Source: Candidatus Jettenia sp.
GTDB lineage: Bacteria > Planctomycetota > Brocadiia > Brocadiales > Brocadiaceae
NCBI GenBank assembly: GCA_021650895.1
Contig: CP091278.1
Span: forward strand, 835,659 to 899,658
Length of the DNA stretch: 64,000 nucleotides
Direction: 5' to 3'
In this document: in pieces, positions 1 to 8,662 of the stretch
Position numbering within the stretch: the first letter of the stretch is position 1
Layout: each line of letters opens with the position of its first letter
Made by a program: the position numbers and the translations under genes
Notes under the pieces: generated by a model
What the model saw: the letters and a program-made list of their open reading frames with translations, nothing else
Database searches by the model: none
What the model was told of the DNA's origin: nothing

Positions 1-171
1 GTAAAAAAGAATAATATTGCTTCCTGTTGATGCATGTCAAACAGGTATAAATTTATTTGTAAAAAACGATTAAAATCTCTTGAAATTTACACTATTAGGT
101 ATAATATATAACTTTAAATTTTGGATAACTTTACTTCCGTATTATTACTGTTTTTGTAGGAGGAAAAAACA

Positions 172-1053
172 ATGATTATGCAAAAGGAGAAAACAATAAT
201 AAAGAAATCGCTTAAAATTTTTCTCATAGCATCATTTGTAATAACTGCCAGATACAAAACGACATTGGGAGTAGAAAATCGGTATAAATACGAGAAGCAG
301 GAAGCAAGATTCCAAAAGAGTTCCTTCCATCAATTTCAAACCACTCTTGAAAAAACTTTTGATGGATTAGACCAAAAAGTAGATAACCTTGATACTATGA
401 ACCAAAATTTGGAAGGACGAATTAATATGCTTGCGTCTGAGAAGGATAAATTAAATAAAGCATATGTACAGATGAAAACGAAACAATCTGCATTGGAGAA
501 AGAACATACCAAACTGAAGAAGAAAACTACGTCCTTAGAGGTTGCATACAGCAAACTCACTCACAAGACAAAAGTAGCCAAAAATACTAAAGCATCAAAA
601 CCAGTAGTAAAAAAGACTTCAAAGGCTTCAAAGAAAAAGATGGCACAAAAAAATCAAGCCAATACAAAACTCAAGAGCACAAAGCAAAAAACTGCCAATA
701 AAAAGATATCTGTTGATAAAAAGGTATCTCTGAATGATACTCAAAGGGTAGAAGATACTTCTCCTGTACCATCCTATCCTTCAGTAACCCCAAGAGCAAA
801 TATATCTGAAGAACGAAAGGCTGAGACTGTTAGTGAATTAGACATTAAAAAGATTAACGAAAAAGGTATTGAATACGGTAAGAAAGGAATGTATGACGAG
901 GCGATAAAAGAGTTTCAAAAAGTCGCAACCGTTGAACCAGGTATGGCTAACATTCATTACAATCTGGGCCTTGCATATAAGAAAAAGGGGATGATTTCAG
1001 AATCTGAGAAAGCGTTCGCTGAATATGAACGTCTTAAAGAGCAAACCAACTAA
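172..1053 (+). CDS. Coiled-coil protein with C-terminal TPR repeats
   Basis: A 293-residue protein of unknown function. Residues about 12-34 form a hydrophobic stretch that could be a signal peptide or N-terminal anchor. Residues about 55-125 have heptad-like Leu/Lys/Glu spacing typical of a coiled coil, followed by a very Lys/Thr/Ser-rich linker (about 130-190). The last 70 residues hold about two TPR units (EYGKKGMYDEAIKEFQKV and IHYNLGLAYKKKGM), which bind other proteins. The start is supported by a strong ribosome-binding site (taggagg) 8 bases upstream. It stands alone, followed by a hairpin. A second, longer TPR protein lies at 17246. The role is not recognisable; a scaffold in the periplasm or at a membrane is inference. 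Confidence 0.8.
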   Translation: MIMQKEKTIIKKSLKIFLIASFVITARYKTTLGVENRYKYEKQEARFQKSSFHQFQTTLEKTFDGLDQKVDNLDTMNQNLEGRINMLASEKDKLNKAYVQMKTKQSALEKEHTKLKKKTTSLEVAYSKLTHKTKVAKNTKASKPVVKKTSKASKKKMAQKNQANTKLKSTKQKTANKKISVDKKVSLNDTQRVEDTSPVPSYPSVTPRANISEERKAETVSELDIKKINEKGIEYGKKGMYDEAIKEFQKVATVEPGMANIHYNLGLAYKKKGMISESEKAFAEYERLKEQTN

Positions 1054-1059
1054 ATTACG

Positions 1060-1187
1060 GCAAATTCTTAAGAGCTTATAATTTTCAAAACTATCAAAAA
1101 GTATATTTTATATATAAGGATGGTGCAAACCATCCTTATATTAATGTTATGAGCAGTTTCCTTTTTGCAAATTCTTAAGCACTTATA
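1060..1187. repeat. 21-bp direct repeat pair flanking a hairpin
   Basis: The segments 1060-1080 and 1167-1187 are near-identical 21-mers (gcaaattcttaag followed by two variable bases and cttata). They bracket the hairpin at 1113-1140 between two convergent genes. Purpose unknown; it may be a duplicated insertion footprint. Confidence 0.5.
1113..1140. terminator. Hairpin between convergent genes, possible bidirectional terminator
   Basis: A perfect 12-bp stem (tataaggatggt / accatccttata) with a gcaa tetraloop sits between the TPR gene and mobA, which converge here. It lacks a long T tract, so terminator function is inferred from its position and stem quality. Confidence 0.55.
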
Positions 1188-1232
1188 CATGCAAAATTTG
1201 ATTTAAGTCAGTCCACCAGCAACCCTCATTAA

Positions 1233-1808
1233 TTAATTGTTACCACAATATTTTTTGTATTCTTCAGGGGTATTTAAATTAATAAGGGATTGCCCAGATG
1301 CATCCAATCCCCTGAATTCCTTTTCATCCACAATCTTTACCTTCACTTCTGAAAAAAAATCAACAATTCGTAACTTACCTTCTTCAAGACAGCGATACAT
1401 TGGCTGTATGCAATTCGTGGAATAAAAGGCATGCATAGGTTCTAATCCACGGTTGGTCTGAGGCACAACCACATCATAGCCACCGATATATCTCCTGAGA
1501 TAAAGAATCACCTTTTCGTTAATAAAGGGCATATCACAAGCAACTACGAAGGCATGAGAATTTTTTGTATACATCAACCCTGCGCAAATACCGCTCAGCG
1601 GACCTTTCTCTGGTATCACATCGGGTACTATGGGTAAATTTAAATTATCATAAATACTGCGATCATTTGCTGATATAATAATTTCATGGAAGATTTTATT
1701 CAGTTTAGTTATTTGATGCTCAATAAATGTTTTATCTCCATACTTAAGAAACGATTTATTGAAGCCCATTCTCCGGCTTCTACCACCTGCCATGATAATT
1801 ACCGTCAC
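1233..1808 (-). CDS. mobA: Molybdenum cofactor guanylyltransferase MobA
   Basis: A nucleotidyltransferase that joins GMP to molybdopterin to make the bis-MGD-type cofactor of molybdoenzymes such as nitrate reductase and formate dehydrogenase. The N-terminal signature AGGRSRRMG followed by NKSF is the family's GTP-binding loop. The segment PEKGPLSGI and the Asp-bearing VACDMPF also fit. A longer open frame reaches 1874, but the GTG at 1808 has ggag 6 bases upstream and places the signature at the normal position, giving 191 residues, the usual family length. It is a single gene, convergent with the TPR gene. No molybdoenzyme is encoded in this window. Confidence 0.88.
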   Translation of the reverse strand: MTVIIMAGGRSRRMGFNKSFLKYGDKTFIEHQITKLNKIFHEIIISANDRSIYDNLNLPIVPDVIPEKGPLSGICAGLMYTKNSHAFVVACDMPFINEKVILYLRRYIGGYDVVVPQTNRGLEPMHAFYSTNCIQPMYRCLEEGKLRIVDFFSEVKVKIVDEKEFRGLDASGQSLINLNTPEEYKKYCGNN

Positions 1809-1923
1809 TCTATTCTCCTTACTTTTTAAAGTTAAAAAACGTTGACACCTTAATTTTAACTGTGATATAATCAAATTTCAATTTATACTTCTCGTGTAAG
1901 CGTAATCTTTTTAATTTTATTAA

Positions 1924-2898
1924 ATGAGTATCATGATGAAAATCCATGTAACAATGTATCTTTTTGCTTTATTCGTTTTTGTAGGAGCATTTTTCACCAA
2001 GATAACATTGGGAGAAGAATCGAATACCAAAAAAATCACAAAGAACGAACAACAAACGGTTGCTGATACTGATAAAGATGTAGTAGCTATTGTAAATGGG
2101 CAAAAAATTACAAGGCAGGACCTCTCGAATCTTTTAATAGATACCTATGGAGAGGATGCATTGGAAGTGCTTATCCGGAGATCGTTAATCTATCAGGAAG
2201 CAGAGAAAGAAGGAATCAACGTTACGGCTACAGAGGTTGAACAGAAATTAAAAAAGCTCGTCAGCACCGAAATTGAAGAGCTTATGCGAATCAATAGGAT
2301 AAAAGATAAAGCCGATCTTGAAAAGGAATTGGTAAAAGTTGGCGCCAGTTTTGAACAATTTGAGGAAAAACTATTAAAGAAGATGAGAAAACAAGCGGAA
2401 GTTGAGATTCTCGCAGAAAAGATTATGACAAAAACAATCTCTATTACAGAAGAAGATCTGCAAAAAGCCTATGATCTGGAATATGGCGAGAAGATAGAAG
2501 CAAGCCAAATTGTCTTTAAAAGCCGCAGAGACGCTGAAGAAGCGCTGAAAAAGTTACGGGCAGGTGCGGATTTCGAAACCCTTGCAAAAAACGAATCAAT
2601 TGATCGCGCCTCTGCTATTAAAGGTGGCAAAATGCAACCTTTTAGTCCAAAGGACACTGTAGGTAAAGAGGTAGCATCTTTAAAGATCGGAGAACTCAGT
2701 GATATTATAAAAACAGACTACGGCTATCATATTATGAAAGTTACGAACAGGAAGACTGCCAGCAATAAGAGTTACAAAGCTGTCAGAGGGGAATTGGAAA
2801 AAGTAGTTAAAAATCAGCGATACCGGGAGAGAATTGGACCCTGGCTTATTAGTCTTGTAGAAAATGCTTCAATCACAAAAAATTTGAACCGTAATTAA
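1924..2898 (+). CDS. Exported peptidylprolyl isomerase, SurA/PrsA-like (PpiC rotamase)
   Basis: A 324-residue periplasmic foldase candidate. The first about 30 residues are a signal peptide (hydrophobic run LFALFVFVGAFF). Residues about 55-170 resemble the SurA N-terminal chaperone region (VNGQKITRQDLSNLLI, then helical EAEKEGI). Residues about 190-285 form a parvulin domain with ASQIVF, KGGKMQPF and DYGYHIMKV, all typical PpiC motifs. There is one parvulin domain instead of the two in E. coli SurA. Several in-frame ATGs (1924, 1933, 1936) make the exact start uncertain, and none has a clear ribosome-binding site. It precedes the aminotransferase by 84 bases. Confidence 0.85.
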   Translation: MSIMMKIHVTMYLFALFVFVGAFFTKITLGEESNTKKITKNEQQTVADTDKDVVAIVNGQKITRQDLSNLLIDTYGEDALEVLIRRSLIYQEAEKEGINVTATEVEQKLKKLVSTEIEELMRINRIKDKADLEKELVKVGASFEQFEEKLLKKMRKQAEVEILAEKIMTKTISITEEDLQKAYDLEYGEKIEASQIVFKSRRDAEEALKKLRAGADFETLAKNESIDRASAIKGGKMQPFSPKDTVGKEVASLKIGELSDIIKTDYGYHIMKVTNRKTASNKSYKAVRGELEKVVKNQRYRERIGPWLISLVENASITKNLNRN

Positions 2899-2982
2899 AA
2901 TGAAAAACACTTTTATATTATTTTATATGTTTTCTATAAAGAATTTTTTACCATCACAATGTGAGTTCATTGAAGAGATCAA

Positions 2983-4169
2983 ATGCCTGAAGAATTTATA
3001 ATTAATGTTGCCAATAGAGTAAAACGGTTACCACCTTTATTTATTCGGTCGATTAAATGCACTAAAATACGAAAAAAGACGTAATAACATCGATGTGATC
3101 GATTTGGGCATGGGGAACCCTAACGATCCTACCCCCGAACCAATTATTCAGAAATTATGTGAAGCTGTACAGGATCCAAGAAATCACCGATATACAGTCT
3201 CTGCTAATGGTATTTTTAATCTTCGTCGAGAGGTTGCTAAATACTATGAGAAACAGTTTGGAGTATCCTTAGACCCGGAAGAAGTGGTTTGTACTATTGG
3301 ATCAAAAGAAGGGATATCCCATTTGTGTTTAGGGTTACTAGAAACAGGCGATATGGCTCTTGTACCCAATCCTGCCTTTCCTATCCATATTCATGCAGTG
3401 AATCTTGCTGGAGAGTGTTATCAGTGTACCACTTACAGAAGATGAAAAATTTTTACCTAACTTAATCAATACAGCCAAGAGTCTTATTCCCCGACCCAAA
3501 ATAATCATCTTAAACTTTCCTCACAACCCTACTGCGGCTACAGTTGAATTAAGTTTCTTTGAGGAAATTGTAGCCTTTGCCAGGAAACATAACATTATCA
3601 TTGTCCATGATTTCGCATATTGTGAGATGACCTTCGATGGTTACAAGGCCCCTAGCTTCTTACAGGTTAAGCATGCAAAAGAGGTAGGTGTAGAATTTAA
3701 TACCATGTCAAAATCATTTAACATGGCAGGCTGGAGACTAGGTTTTTGCGTGGGAAACAAGGAGATTGTCAATACTCTGGCAAAGGTTAAGGGCTATTAC
3801 GATTATGGCATCTTCCAGCCAGTACAAATTGCCTCAATCATCGCACTCCGGGAATGTGATAAATATGCAAAAGAGCAGGCAAAAATTTATCAATCCAGAA
3901 GGGATGTGCTCTGTGATGGACTTAACCGTATCGGATGGGATGTCAAAAAACCTAAGGCATCTATGTTTGTTTGGGCACCTATTCCTGAAAAATATCGTTC
4001 TATGGGTTCGGTAGATTTCGCCTTTAAACTTATTAATGAAGCTGAAGTAGCCGTTGCGCCTGGCGCTGCCTTTGGAGAGAATGGTGAGGGGTATCTGAGG
4101 CTTGCAATAGTAGAAAATGAATTGCGTTTAAAACAAGCCATACGTCAAATTGATCGTGCATTAAGATAA
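2983..4169 (+). pseudogene. AlaC-type aminotransferase, broken by two frameshifts
   Basis: A PLP-dependent class I/II aminotransferase close to alanine transaminase AlaC and LL-diaminopimelate aminotransferase. Reading starts at the ATG at 2983 ([11 protein letters not shown]). An extra T near 3037 shifts the frame. The next frame carries [16 protein letters not shown] to NLAG, and near 3411-3416 a loss of two bases in a gagaga run shifts it again to [10 protein letters not shown] through the end. The repaired reading is about 395 residues, the normal family length. PLP lysine context MSKSFNMAGWRLG is intact in the last frame, as is NFPHNPTAATVE. Two indels in one gene mean either a recent pseudogene or sequence errors; the rest of the protein is well conserved, which favours error. 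Confidence 0.82.
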
Positions 4170-4197
4170 ATTACATACAAAAGTAAGATCTGTAAAC

Positions 4198-5559
4198 ATG
4201 ATAACCCTTGTCAAATCAAAATTAAAAACCTTTATTGGCGGTATCCATCCTGTTGAGGATGGGAAATTTCTTACGAAGGATAGAAAAGAGGTACTTGCCC
4301 CGCTCCCAAAGACCGTATACTTACTTATGAACCAGCATATTGGTGCTCCCTGCAAACCCATTGTTAAAAAAGGGGATTATGTAACAAAAGGTCAATTGGT
4401 TGGAGAATCGCAAGGTTTTGTATCTGCGAATGTACACGCCTCTATTTCGGGTAAAGTAACCGATATTGTGCCATGGCCACATCCAGTTACTGGCATAAAA
4501 TCTCCATCGGTTATTATCGAAAGAACTGATGAAGATTCATGGATGGAAGGTACCAATGTCGAAACCGATATAGATCTCATTTCTTCTGATGAAATTAAAC
4601 AACGTGTCCAATCAGCAGGAGTTGTGGGATTAGGTGGCGCCACTTTCCCTACTCATGTAAAACTTACCCTACCGAAAGATAGACCTATCGATACCGTTGT
4701 AATGAACGGTGCTGAATGCGAACCCTACCTTACCTGTGATTATCGGCTTATGCTTGATAGATCACACGAAATTATCCAGGGCTTAAAGCTTATTATGAAG
4801 TGTATCGGATGCAAAAAAGCGCATATCGGCATTGAGGCGAACAAAGAAGATATTTATACCCTTTTCAAAGATATTCTATCAGATGAGCCGGATATTAAAG
4901 TAGATCTTATGGAAGTAAAATATCCACAGGGAGCCGAACATCAACTCATTAAGGCATTATTGAACAGGGAATTTAAACCAACGCAATTACCTTTAGAGGT
5001 AGGTGCTATTGTAATCAACGTAGGCACCGCTTTTGCCGTGTATGAGGCAGTAAAATTTAAAAGACCTCTCATTCAGCGCATAGTTACCGTTACTGGGAAC
5101 GGGGTAGAAAATCCGCAAAATTTTCTCGTTCGTTTAGGGACACCGATCAAACATTTACTGGAAGAAGCAAGGGTTGTTTCAAATATCGATAAGATTATTT
5201 TTGGTGGCCCTATGATGGGCATTGCACAAGGAAATATAGATACTGCCGTTACCATCAAAGGAACGGGAGGTATTCTCGCATTCAAAGGTACTCAGCAATG
5301 GAACTCCCATGCATGCATTCGATGTGGACGTTGCATTGATAGTTGTCCGTATGGACTTAATCCCAGCATATTAAGTATCCAAAGTGAAGCAAAAGAGTTT
5401 AACCTGGCGTTGGAAAATAATGTAATGGAATGTAAAGAATGCGGTTGCTGCACATATATTTGTCCAGCAAAAAGACCCATTGTCCACCTCATTAAATTTG
5501 CAAAGGCTGAGATTGCTAAACAAAAGGCACAGAAGGCAACGCCGGCCGAACGAAAATAA
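4198..5559 (+). CDS. rnfC: Rnf electron transport complex subunit C
   Basis: The peripheral iron-sulfur subunit of the Rnf complex, which moves electrons between ferredoxin and NAD and couples this to ion movement. The 453 residues show an N-terminal barrel-sandwich segment (HIGAPCKPIVKKGDYVTKGQ), the Rossmann-like NADH/FMN part with GVVGLGGATFPTHVK and MNGAECEPYLTCD, and two [4Fe-4S] motifs near the C-terminus (CIRCGRCIDSCP about 373-384; CKECGCCTYICP about 412-423). It lacks the long Ala/Lys-rich tail of E. coli RnfC. The start ATG follows the aminotransferase by 28 bases. It heads a C-D-G order on the plus strand. Confidence 0.93.
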   Translation: MITLVKSKLKTFIGGIHPVEDGKFLTKDRKEVLAPLPKTVYLLMNQHIGAPCKPIVKKGDYVTKGQLVGESQGFVSANVHASISGKVTDIVPWPHPVTGIKSPSVIIERTDEDSWMEGTNVETDIDLISSDEIKQRVQSAGVVGLGGATFPTHVKLTLPKDRPIDTVVMNGAECEPYLTCDYRLMLDRSHEIIQGLKLIMKCIGCKKAHIGIEANKEDIYTLFKDILSDEPDIKVDLMEVKYPQGAEHQLIKALLNREFKPTQLPLEVGAIVINVGTAFAVYEAVKFKRPLIQRIVTVTGNGVENPQNFLVRLGTPIKHLLEEARVVSNIDKIIFGGPMMGIAQGNIDTAVTIKGTGGILAFKGTQQWNSHACIRCGRCIDSCPYGLNPSILSIQSEAKEFNLALENNVMECKECGCCTYICPAKRPIVHLIKFAKAEIAKQKAQKATPAERK

Positions 5560-5561
5560 AA

Positions 5562-5645
5562 ATGTTAAACCAAGTTCAAGATAAAAGTATTTTAATTGCT
5601 AGTGCATCCCCTCATATTCGTGATACAGACAGTATTCCCGGATAA
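5562..5645 (+). other. Detached N-terminal coding segment of rnfD
   Basis: An ATG two bases after the rnfC stop opens a 27-codon frame ending ASPHIRDTDSIPG and then TAA. This matches the conserved beginning of RnfD/NqrB proteins (SPH or SPY box followed about ten residues later by the first membrane helix). The stop (5643-5645) shares its last base with the ATG of the long frame, giving TAATG. One missing base near 5640 would restore a single reading frame. Confidence 0.7.
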
Positions 5646-6592
5646 TGTGGACCGTGGTACTCTCTTTAGTTCCTGCCGGAATCGCCGGTATTTTTACCTT
5701 CGGATATTACTGTCTGTACGTCATTTTATTAAGCATTGTAAGCGCTATTTTCACTGAAGCGCTTATTCTATGGATGCGAAAGATATCGGTCATAAATACC
5801 TTGAAGGACGGTAGTGCTGTTGTTACGAGTATCTTATTGGCATATACTTTACCTCCTGGCGTGTCATGGTATATACCTGTAATCGGCTCTTTCTTTGCAA
5901 TTGCTATTGTAAAACATGCTTTTGGCGGACTTGGAAATAATATCTGGAACCCAGCGTTGGCAGCACGTGCATTCCTGCAAACTGCTTATCCTGCCGCTCT
6001 TAATTCAGATTGGCGTATCTTACAACACGGAATTGGCAATCTTTTTCATAACATAACGGAAATTGACCCTGAAGGAAATATGGTAGATGCTGTAACAAGA
6101 GCAACACCGCTAGCAAAAGAGGCAGGGGCAGAAGCATACCATTTTATGCAACTCCTCATAGGAAGCGTACCAGGCTGTATCGGTGAAACTTCCACAATTG
6201 CCTTATTGTTGGGTGGTGCCTATCTAATCTATAAACGTTACATAAACTGGTATGTACCAGCTTATTATATAGCTACGGTTTTTATTATGGTTTTAATTTT
6301 ACCCCCGCAAATAAAAACACCATGGGCCAATAATCCCTTTTATCACATTCTTGCAGGAGGGTTGATTCTTGGGGCGTTCTTTATGGCAACAGATATGGTT
6401 ACCTCTCCCTTAACAAAATCAGGGCTTATCATTTTTGCTGTTGGTACAGGTGTATTAACAGTACTGATTCGTTTTTATTCTGGCTATCCAGAAGGTGTGT
6501 GTTATTCTCTATTGCTTATGAACACAGCAACACCTCTTATTGATCGATTCACAAAACCCCGGCTATACGGTACCAGAATAAAGAAAGCTTAA
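5645..6592 (+). CDS. rnfD: Rnf electron transport complex subunit D (main part)
   Basis: Integral membrane, flavin-carrying subunit of Rnf. The 315 residues hold about nine to ten hydrophobic helices. KDGSAVVTSILLAYTLPP, the conserved FGGLGNNIWNPA and the ending PLIDRFTKPRLYG are RnfD/NqrB hallmarks. The Thr of RATPLA (residues about 149-154) sits where the family carries covalently bound FMN. ILGAFFMATDMVTSP is the other conserved loop. The family's N-terminal segment is present just upstream in another frame, so this CDS is probably an artefactually or truly split gene; translation of the long part could still restart at the overlapping TAATG. The stop is one base from the rnfG start. Confidence 0.9.
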   Translation: MWTVVLSLVPAGIAGIFTFGYYCLYVILLSIVSAIFTEALILWMRKISVINTLKDGSAVVTSILLAYTLPPGVSWYIPVIGSFFAIAIVKHAFGGLGNNIWNPALAARAFLQTAYPAALNSDWRILQHGIGNLFHNITEIDPEGNMVDAVTRATPLAKEAGAEAYHFMQLLIGSVPGCIGETSTIALLLGGAYLIYKRYINWYVPAYYIATVFIMVLILPPQIKTPWANNPFYHILAGGLILGAFFMATDMVTSPLTKSGLIIFAVGTGVLTVLIRFYSGYPEGVCYSLLLMNTATPLIDRFTKPRLYGTRIKKA

Positions 6593-6593
6593 G

Positions 6594-7322
6594 ATGCAAA
6601 AGAAGACACAATACACGGTTGTTCTGACTATCGTTTCTCTTTTGGCTTCTCTTGGAGTCTCATCAACCTTTTTGCTTACCAAGAGTACCATCAAAAAAAA
6701 GGAACTGGCTACCCGGATGGAGGCATTGTATACCGTGTTACCTGGCCTGGAAAGTCCAATAGAAATTACTTCTCCAAATACAACTGATCAGGACAATGTT
6801 TATAAAGGTATCAACAAGAAAGGCCAAGTTATTGGCTATGCAGCGTATGGGGAAGCGCAAGGATATTCAAGTAAGATTAAAATCATGGTCGGAATCAATC
6901 CCAGCTTTGAAAAAATCCTTGGTATCAACATTCTTGCACAAAATGAAACTCCTGGTTTGGGAACAAAAATGACTGATATCGAGAGTACCTCTACACTTTG
7001 GAGTATAATTTTTGGCAAAGAACCGAAACCACTAGACCGAGATAGCAATGAATCATGGAAATTACCGTTCTTTAAACAACCGGAAAGAGTTAAGAAATTT
7101 GGATTATCAAAAAAGGTAAAAAATAAAACTCAACCATGGTTCCAGGAGCAATTCAAGCAAAAAACGTATAATCAGCTTGTTGTCTCAAAAGTAAAAGATG
7201 CTGATAAAATTACCGCTATCACAGGAGCTACCATATCTACAAAAGCAGCAATCAATGCTGTACGGGATGCCATAGATAAAATCAAGAACGTTGCTCAACC
7301 TGTGGATTGGGAAATCAAATGA
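6594..7322 (+). CDS. rnfG: Rnf electron transport complex subunit G
   Basis: FMN-binding subunit G. Residues about 8-28 form the single membrane anchor; the rest lies outside the cytoplasm. The FMN attachment motif is AITGATIST (about 209-217), in which the second Thr of GAT is the acceptor in the family. GYSSKIKIMVGINPS and NETPGLGTKM are the other conserved RnfG/NqrC motifs. At 242 residues it is slightly longer than E. coli RnfG because of an insert around residues 145-180. It starts one base after rnfD ends. The usual rnfE and rnfA do not follow; the next gene is scpB. Confidence 0.9.
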   Translation: MQKKTQYTVVLTIVSLLASLGVSSTFLLTKSTIKKKELATRMEALYTVLPGLESPIEITSPNTTDQDNVYKGINKKGQVIGYAAYGEAQGYSSKIKIMVGINPSFEKILGINILAQNETPGLGTKMTDIESTSTLWSIIFGKEPKPLDRDSNESWKLPFFKQPERVKKFGLSKKVKNKTQPWFQEQFKQKTYNQLVVSKVKDADKITAITGATISTKAAINAVRDAIDKIKNVAQPVDWEIK

Positions 7323-7346
7323 TCTTTCGTAAACGGCATTTTGTAT

Positions 7347-7874
7347 ATGAGAGAAATGGAAGAAATTAAACCCATTGTTGAATCATTGATATTTGCAGCC
7401 GAAGAACCTATTACGCTACGAAAACTGAAAGATATCATTGAAGATATTGATAGCACTCAAATTCAAGAGGCTATTACACAATTAAAGAACGACTATGAGA
7501 TACAAGGAAGATCATTTCAAATTGAGGAAATTGCTGGCGGTTATCAGTTATATACAAAACCTGAATATTATGAATGGATAACCAAATTAAGAAAGAAATC
7601 GGGAGAAACAAGACTTTCACAGGCAGCTCTCGAAACACTCGCTATAATTGCCTATAAGCAACCTATCTTAAGGGCAAATTTAGAATCCATCCGTGGAGTC
7701 CAATCAGGCCAAATTATTCGATTGCTTATGGAAAAAGACCTTGTTAAGGTTGTAGGAAGGGATGAGTCATTAGGACATCCTTTACTCTATGGCACCACAA
7801 AAAAATTTCTTGAATATTTTGGGTTAAAAGATATTAAAGATTTACCTAAAATTGAAGAATTAGAAGCCCCTTAG
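7347..7874 (+). CDS. scpB: Segregation and condensation protein B
   Basis: ScpB partners ScpA and SMC in chromosome condensation. The 175 residues carry two winged-helix domains: residues about 7-85 (VESLIFAAEEPITLRKL) and 90-170 (LSQAALETLAIIAYKQPI, IRGVQSGQIIRLLMEKDLVKVVGRDE), both matching the family closely. The frame stays open to a TTG at 7341, but ATG 7347 or 7356 is more likely. It begins 24 bases after rnfG and may be cotranscribed with the Rnf genes. ScpA and SMC are not in the window. Confidence 0.9.
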   Translation: MREMEEIKPIVESLIFAAEEPITLRKLKDIIEDIDSTQIQEAITQLKNDYEIQGRSFQIEEIAGGYQLYTKPEYYEWITKLRKKSGETRLSQAALETLAIIAYKQPILRANLESIRGVQSGQIIRLLMEKDLVKVVGRDESLGHPLLYGTTKKFLEYFGLKDIKDLPKIEELEAP

Positions 7875-7961
7875 TAAGGATAAATACTTCCCATCGCATA
7901 TACATATTTTTGCATGAAGCGTGTTTTCTCTGCTCAATAATGAACACCACAAAAAATAGCT

Positions 7962-8651
7962 ATGAAATTCAACAAATTACACGCATGGAATGTAGATTAT
8001 AAAAAAGCCATTCAAATTCAACAAACGCTAAGGGATTTATTAATTATAAAAAAATCATCTGGGAAAATAGATACGATAGCAGGCGCCGATGTTTCTTATG
8101 ACAAACAGAGCGATCATTTCTTTGCTGGTGTGATTGTATTTACCTTAAACAAATATTTAGAGCAGATTGAAGAAGCAACAGCAATAGACAAGGCAAGATT
8201 TCCTTATATTCCCGGGCTGCTTTCCTTCCGTGAGGCGCCTATCCTGCTTAAGGCATTTCGTAAACTCAAAAATGAGCCCGATATTATTCTGTTTGATGGG
8301 CAAGGAATTGCTCATCCCCGGCATCTTGGCCTGGCATCTCACATGGGGTTGTTTCTCGATAAACCAACCATTGGGTGCGCAAAGAGTAGATTGGTAGGAG
8401 AATATAGTCCCGTTGAAAATGCGGTAGGCTCATACACAAAGCTTCTATACAAAAATGAGGTTGTAGGGGCTGCACTTCGAACCAAGATAAATACAAAACC
8501 TGTATTTGTATCTCCCGGACATAAAACAAATCTGGCATTTGCAATCCGTATTGTTATGGCAAGCTGCCACAGATACCGTATTCCAGAACCTATAAGACAA
8601 GCCCATTTATTAGTAAATAAATTAAGGAAAGAATCACGTTTACTGAAGTAA
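7962..8651 (+). CDS. nfi: Endonuclease V (deoxyinosine 3' endonuclease)
   Basis: Repairs deaminated DNA by cutting the second bond 3' to deoxyinosine. Family motifs are all present: AGADVSYDK (metal-binding Asp, about 43-51), the wedge motif YIPGLLSFREAP (about 83-94), DGQGIAHPRHLGLASHMG (about 112-130) and GCAKSRLVGEY. The 229 residues equal the family length. It sits between scpB and the HAD-YvcK fusion, 11 bases upstream of the latter, so the two are probably cotranscribed. Confidence 0.94.
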   Translation: MKFNKLHAWNVDYKKAIQIQQTLRDLLIIKKSSGKIDTIAGADVSYDKQSDHFFAGVIVFTLNKYLEQIEEATAIDKARFPYIPGLLSFREAPILLKAFRKLKNEPDIILFDGQGIAHPRHLGLASHMGLFLDKPTIGCAKSRLVGEYSPVENAVGSYTKLLYKNEVVGAALRTKINTKPVFVSPGHKTNLAFAIRIVMASCHRYRIPEPIRQAHLLVNKLRKESRLLK

Positions 8652-8662
8652 GGAGTTTTGTT

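Noticed and set aside
4198-7322. Na+-NQR operon instead of Rnf
   Set aside because: The first subunit has two four-Cys [4Fe-4S] motifs typical of RnfC, not found in NqrA, and there is no NqrF.
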